Notes under the pieces: generated by a model | Seen by the model: the letters and a program-made list of their open reading frames with translations, nothing else | Databases searched by the model: none | Told to the model about the DNA's origin: nothing | NCBI GenBank assembly: GCA_029931535.1 | Contig: JAQPZY010001037.1 | Coordinates: 722,001-786,000 of the forward strand | Direction of reading: 5' to 3' | From: Margaritifera margaritifera | Lineage: Eukaryota; Mollusca; Bivalvia; Unionida; Margaritiferidae | Length of the DNA stretch: 64,000 bases | Position numbers and translations under genes: made by a program | Part shown: piece by piece, positions 59,161 to 64,000 of the stretch | Layout: the number at the start of each line of letters is the position of its first letter | Position numbering within the stretch: position 1 is the first letter of the stretch

Positions 59161-60084
59161 TGTAATGTTAGAATAATTGAAATTTCTTCCATTTATCTGC
59201 ATATACGTTTAGCTTGGCTTTTATCCGTACAGGTAAAGATGTAAACTTGTACGTAGTTTAGTTTAAATACCCTAAGTGCACACAAATTGATGACGATACA
59301 GTGATGAACCCGTGCTACTCAGACTTCTATCTAAATCTCTCTGTTACTTCTGTAAAAGCTGTACATTAAACTGCATAAAGAAGTATCTGGTGAAAAGACA
59401 GTACACATAAAATAAGTATGTAAAATCTCACTTCAGCGATTGGTATTGTTTTAAGACAAGTAAAAAGCAAGGAATTCGCCTGATAAAGCAACTATATTAA
59501 TTCTGACACAATACTTTTCAGCCTGAAAGCGAACTTAGATTAAATAAGAAGAAGCTGCGGCTTAGTTTATTTAAAATTTTATTGTTAATTATATGTTCAT
59601 ACACAACATATGAGTAGTTATTGATTCCAACTTGAGTTGCTGGAGCACATTTATAATTGTTACTCTAGCATACAGGTTGCTTCTTTCCGATTCATCTTAT
59701 TACATCTTATGCATTTCCTTTTCATCTTCCTTTGTTCCCTGTGGAACGTAAATTCGGTTATACTTCATGGAGATCCACAGATTGTGATTAGACTTGACTA
59801 TATAATATATGTGAGGACAGTTTAAAGTTGTCGGTAGAAGTTAAAAAAACCATGGCAAATATATGAATATTTATGTGCGTCATTGCTGAGTTGCAAGGTT
59901 CAATAAATAAAGAACGTAAACAGAAGATTTAGTTTTCATTTTCTGAGATAAATTTCAAAAACAAATGATGTTCAAAGACGTGACAGTTTTAAGACACCTG
60001 AACAAACCTTCTTGATTGTACATAACGCGGAACCATAAATACAGCTTAATCCCACAGCTTAACCTAATCATCGACGTGCAAATG

Positions 60085-60087
60085 ATA

Positions 60088-60154
<67 letters not shown>
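60085..60154. repeat. (AT)n microsatellite
   Basis: AT tract not present at the matching place in the other duplication copy (about 42.7 kb). Confidence 0.95.
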
Positions 60155-60156
<2 letters not shown>

Positions 60157-61759
60157 CCTGCTATTCATGGCATGATAATTATTCTAGTCGGAGTTTATTT
60201 ACGTGAATATTCCATGGCTGTTCGTTTAGTTGTATTCAGCAAATTGAGCTGCAAGAGTAAACATTTGACATTTACGTTACTTATATTGGTATGATTATTA
60301 CAAAAATAGCACTGGTAACAATAACGTGTGATCTATCAATCACAAGTATTACAAACATTTGCGCATGCCAGCGTAGAATATATTTTACATGAATCTCTGT
60401 TGCATGGACATATCACATTTGATATATATTAAAGGAAATAAATATCGACTTGTTGATTTTATGTTTTAGAGTAGGGTTTCGATTGAAAGCGTATCACCAT
60501 TGAGAAATCTATAATGGTATTCAATTATAAACATTCCTTTAACACACATATTTAGAAAGGTACAGTTCTTATAGAAAGAAGAAATAAAACGTTCCTATTT
60601 CAGAACGAACAATTATTCGTTATTCTTCCGATTCCAACAGAAATTGAACATTGACTCGAGGTTATGTACTCCGTTGAATACGAGACATAAAATAAACAGA
60701 ACCGATATGTGAAATCCTGAACAACAAAAAAACAACAACAACAAAATAGTGTACCCGCTATCTTTATCTATTCCAAAGAGCAAACTTGAATTTCACTTTA
60801 TTAGTCATATAAATGGATTGCATTCCTACTGACCCTACACAGATTAAATGTATTCACTCAACAATTATGTATCTAGTAAATGAAATCTAGTTTAAATTTT
60901 CCTTAACTGAGCACACACTAAGAATGAAACTGATTACGATCACAATATAGGTTTTGTGTGAATGAATGATCACATTTCCATTCCAAGTATGCTGATTATA
61001 GAATTGCATTCATAAAAAGAATGCATTGAGTCACATATCTTTCTCAGGTGCCCTGAATACGACATTCTTTTGTGAAGAAAGGTATTGTTGGATCACTTAT
61101 CTTTTCCAGGTAAGCCAGATACAGACTTTTGTATATAAAAGGACATCGTACTGAATTTCAGGTAGACAAATATATCATTCAGCATGTGATGTCTAAATTA
61201 CACAAGTACTGTTTGCTAATTAGCAAATTTAGACTATTCAGGCTTCGCAGTTCATCTCAGCAACGTTAATGAATGACTTCTTTCAACCGAGAGGCGCATA
61301 CATATACACAGCCAAGCCATTACCTGAGCACAACAACGCACATGCGACCATTTATATCCCATTTGTGACCATGATACGAATCAGCTATTAAGTAATAGAT
61401 ATGAGCATGACATCTATTGTACCCGACTAACTGGGTCGGTTACGATTTAAATAAGCATTTGAAGGCTTTACTTATGGAATATCAGAATGACAGTTTATTT
61501 ACACTCAAGTTACCAGTCTGGAGATATATTACAAAGAAACAAGATGAGTAAATAAAAAATAACACACACGTGTTGTTATTACATACACGATATAGTTGAA
61601 GCATATGAATGATTTTATTTTTGGACTAGAAGGAAGTACGCAATATTTTGATGAAATTAATTATTTGTTTTAATAGAGTTACATTACACATTCAAAATCA
61701 TTCCAACATTTATGATATTAAATATTTGTTCAGATAAATCTTTCGCTGTTGTTGCAAAA

Positions 61760-61948
61760 AATCACATTTAAATAAATAGTGAAATTCAGAACTAATATTT
61801 TTATTTCTAGATTAAATACATTTTTTTTATCCCTCGGTATCTCCTCTCAACGTTTTCAAAAAAATTACATTCAGATAAATAGTGAAATTCATAACTAATA
61901 TCTTTATTTCTAGATTAAACTTTTCCCCCCCAGTATCCCCTCTTAACG
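61760..61948. repeat. 103-bp tandem duplication
   Basis: AATCACATTTAAATAAATAG...CTAGATTAAA...CTCAACGTT (61760) recurs as AATTACATTCAGATAAATAG...CTAGATTAAA...CTTAACGTT (61863), with about ten differences. Confidence 0.85.
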
Positions 61949-63555
61949 TTCCTTTTATATGGAAATTTCACAAGAGCCTTACAGAGTATTTTTACAGGTA
62001 CTTTCCAAAATATAGGACAGTTTATTTACAAAAGCAGCTTCTTACAGGTCCACATCTGGGTGTTTAAACTCGATGTATGCTATTTGAAACCAGGGATGTG
62101 GTTAAAACACTGCACGTGTTCTCTAGTTCATAGTAATTATATATTTTGCACAATAGCAATAACCCTTACACAAATTCAGACAGAAGAATAATAGCATATG
62201 CTCGCAGATCCGAGATATCTACGCCTGTTCATACTTTTTTTGTGTAAGGAATTGTTTTTAAGTAATAGAGAAATTCGCTAATATTTATATTATCAGATCG
62301 ATTCAGGCAATTATTGCGCGCTTGAGTTTTCCTATGTTGAATATAAAAATAATCGCATGCTACCATTTACTTCCCCTCATTATTATAGTTAATCCCATAG
62401 TCTACAAATCAAATTAAGCCACAAATGCACTCAGCAGGATATGCGGATATTTCTCACAAATGTGTATTATGTCGACTTTTTAAAAAAATCTACCACCTGG
62501 AAAGCGTTTTGTGTTTGTTTGTTTCCTTCTATTTTGCTGATAATCTGGGCCTAAGTTTTCTCAGCGAACACTAAAATGATTCACACACTAATGGATCATT
62601 TATAGAAATATTGCAGTTGCATTAGATTTAAACACTCTTATATTAACTGAGGAAATATAACAATTTAGGTACTTTTTTTTTACTTTTCGCTTCCATATCG
62701 GAAGCTTCATATGGACTTTAAACAGAACTGCACAAAACAGTAGAAACTTTCAAACAATACTTCGATATGACTAAAGGGGTCACCTTTTCAGACAGTCAAA
62801 TGTTTTTGTCCCTGTTTTGTTACGTGGAATAAACTAATATCACACATCTGGTGCAACCCGAGATAACAACCAAAAATGCAGCCCCTGATATTTTAATTGT
62901 ACCATTAGGTGTTGCAATTTCAACCATTAAAAATACAGCAAAACCAGTCGGATTGGAGTTTGGTTTGTAGTTTCCTTACTGCAAAATCAACTCTGAATGA
63001 AATGACATTCTACCTGCACGCTCACCTTAGTAAAGGGATTATGTATGTACAAACCCTGAAACATTTAGCGTTTCGATCAACAATCTCATCGTTTACCGTG
63101 CATTATCTTACCGTTCACCGCTTATTTTGTTAAGTCATACTCTTTAAGAATGCGTTTTAAAATGTATGTGGTGCTTATCTTGCATTCAATGTCTATCAGC
63201 TCTGGTTGATATGCTTTATATCAACATATTCGCGTATTCGAACGGTAAAGGTCGATTAAGTCAATACTTCTTAGAAATATAATTTGCAATTTCAGTTTTG
63301 GATTTGCTTTCCTCCCCGTGCCATAACGTCCTTGTGCATATAATTTTTGACTCAAAAGGAAACTTGAAATATAGGATCTCAAGCGCGGACTGGTGTCTTC
63401 GAAACAGTAAGTTGAAGCAAAGAATACATATACGGCCGGCCGTAACACGTTTCTGAAAACATTTCATCCGTTTATTTGTCTTCCAATACTTGAATGCATT
63501 AGAAGTTCATTACTTTTTATCATCAACTTGCCGAAATTTGCAGCAAATACCACAT
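61949..63555. other. No recognisable feature
   Basis: AT-rich. Short ORFs at 62909-63133 (plus) and 63221-63467 (minus) are unrecognised. Confidence 0.45.
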
Positions 63556-63584
63556 TAACATGAACCAACTCATCTCTCTTCATC

Positions 63585-63812
63585 CTAACCTACCTGTACC
63601 TATCTGCCTCTTTAACTCCCTACCTACCTTCCCATCTACCTACCTACCTATCTACCTACCTACCCATCTATCTATCTACGTGTGCTTGTTATTTATTTCT
63701 CCTTACCTAATCCTATGTATGTATGTATGTATGTATGTATGTATGTATGTATGTATGTATGTATGTATGTATGTATGTATGTATGTATGTATGTATGTAT
63801 GTATGTATGTAT
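63585..63812. repeat. (CTAC/CTAT)n then (TATG)n microsatellite
   Basis: Imperfect CTAC/CTAT units (about 63585-63678) precede an uninterrupted TATG array (63713-63812). The Cys-Met-Tyr-Val ORFs here are repeat translations. Confidence 0.95.
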
Positions 63813-64000
63813 CAAGCCTGTATTGATTCAATGTTTAAGCTGTACGGCACATGGCATATGTTTAACCTGCATACCATTATTTGGGTTCCAAACTGAATCA
63901 CGTTTGCTGAGACTGAAGTTGAGAAATAAAATTTAAAAAAGCGGAGAGGTTTTACATTTTCATCTAAAAAGTCTCCGGAATTTATTTTACAATTTGGTTA

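Larger units (their letters stand above)
57990..61200 (+). repeat. Segmental duplication 2, copy without coding exon
   Basis: Colinear with 40390-43850. The 5' donor region is kept (ACTAGGTAAGCG near 58203-58214). After TTAATTATATGTTCATACACAA (about 59584) homology resumes at CTTTTCATCTTCCTTTGTTCCC (about 59718), equal to 42356 in the other copy, so the acceptor, 154-codon coding exon and first AATAAA are absent. Similarity continues to about 61200. A minus-strand ORF at 58080-58376 has no recognisable motif. Confidence 0.85.

Noticed and set aside
63560..63936. Cys-Met-Tyr-Val ORFs at the window end
   Set aside because: Translations of the TATG array with short unique flanks.

Overview
This is an AT-rich, intron- and repeat-dominated stretch of a metazoan nuclear genome, most likely a marine lophotrochozoan and, by the style of its dispersed repeats, probably a bivalve mollusc. 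The evidence for eukaryotic DNA is eukaryote-type splice and polyadenylation signals, decayed LINE, Penelope-like and tRNA-SINE elements, and very abundant microsatellites (AT, GA, CA, ATT, ACAT/TATG). The species cannot be fixed from the sequence. No prokaryotic operons, CRISPR arrays or intact RNA genes were seen. Almost all open reading frames are short, and many are translations of simple repeats.

Three protein-coding cores stand out. (1) 12.66-13.06 kb (+) is a terminal exon carrying a nearly complete avidin-family biotin-binding barrel, with a polyadenylation signal just after it. (2) 23.38-23.79 kb (+) is a terminal exon that looks like the core and C-terminus of an actinoporin-like pore-forming protein. 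(3) 41.76-42.22 kb (+) is a complete 154-residue intronless coding region with GHAS, SWWP and NCCHVV motifs, consistent with a circularly permuted NlpC/P60-LRAT type papain-like fold; it has a plausible 5' untranslated exon at about 40.6 kb. All three would fit extracellular or defence-type roles, but that grouping is inference. Several weaker exon candidates (3.6, 16.1, 18.6, 20.0, 22.4, 34.4 and 42.7 kb) are listed with low confidence.

Layout. 0-6.5 kb: tRNA-like repeats, a two-length 39/28-bp tandem array, a LINE fragment and GA/AT microsatellites. 9.7-11.85 kb: copy A of a segmental duplication containing a seven-copy 51-bp minisatellite, followed by the avidin exon. 13-23 kb: mostly unannotatable, with a tRNA-SINE at 21.8 kb. 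23-27 kb: a 150-bp ACAT array, the actinoporin-like exon and a probable solo LTR. 30.5 kb: an exact 156-bp tandem duplication. 31-35.4 kb: copy B of the first segmental duplication, with a LINE fragment and a SINE lying in its extra sequence. 35.4-37.9 kb: a relatively GC-richer decayed multi-ORF element with SAP-like repeats and a Cys-rich ORF, possibly from a Polinton/adintovirus-type element. 40.4-43.9 kb and 58.0-61.2 kb: two copies of a second segmental duplication; the first carries the papain-like-fold gene and the second lacks the coding exon. 50.9-53.1 kb: a decayed Penelope-like element. 55.7-56.8 kb: a LINE fragment on the minus strand. 56.9-57.8 kb: a foldback structure with long inverted arms. 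The end of the window is microsatellite.
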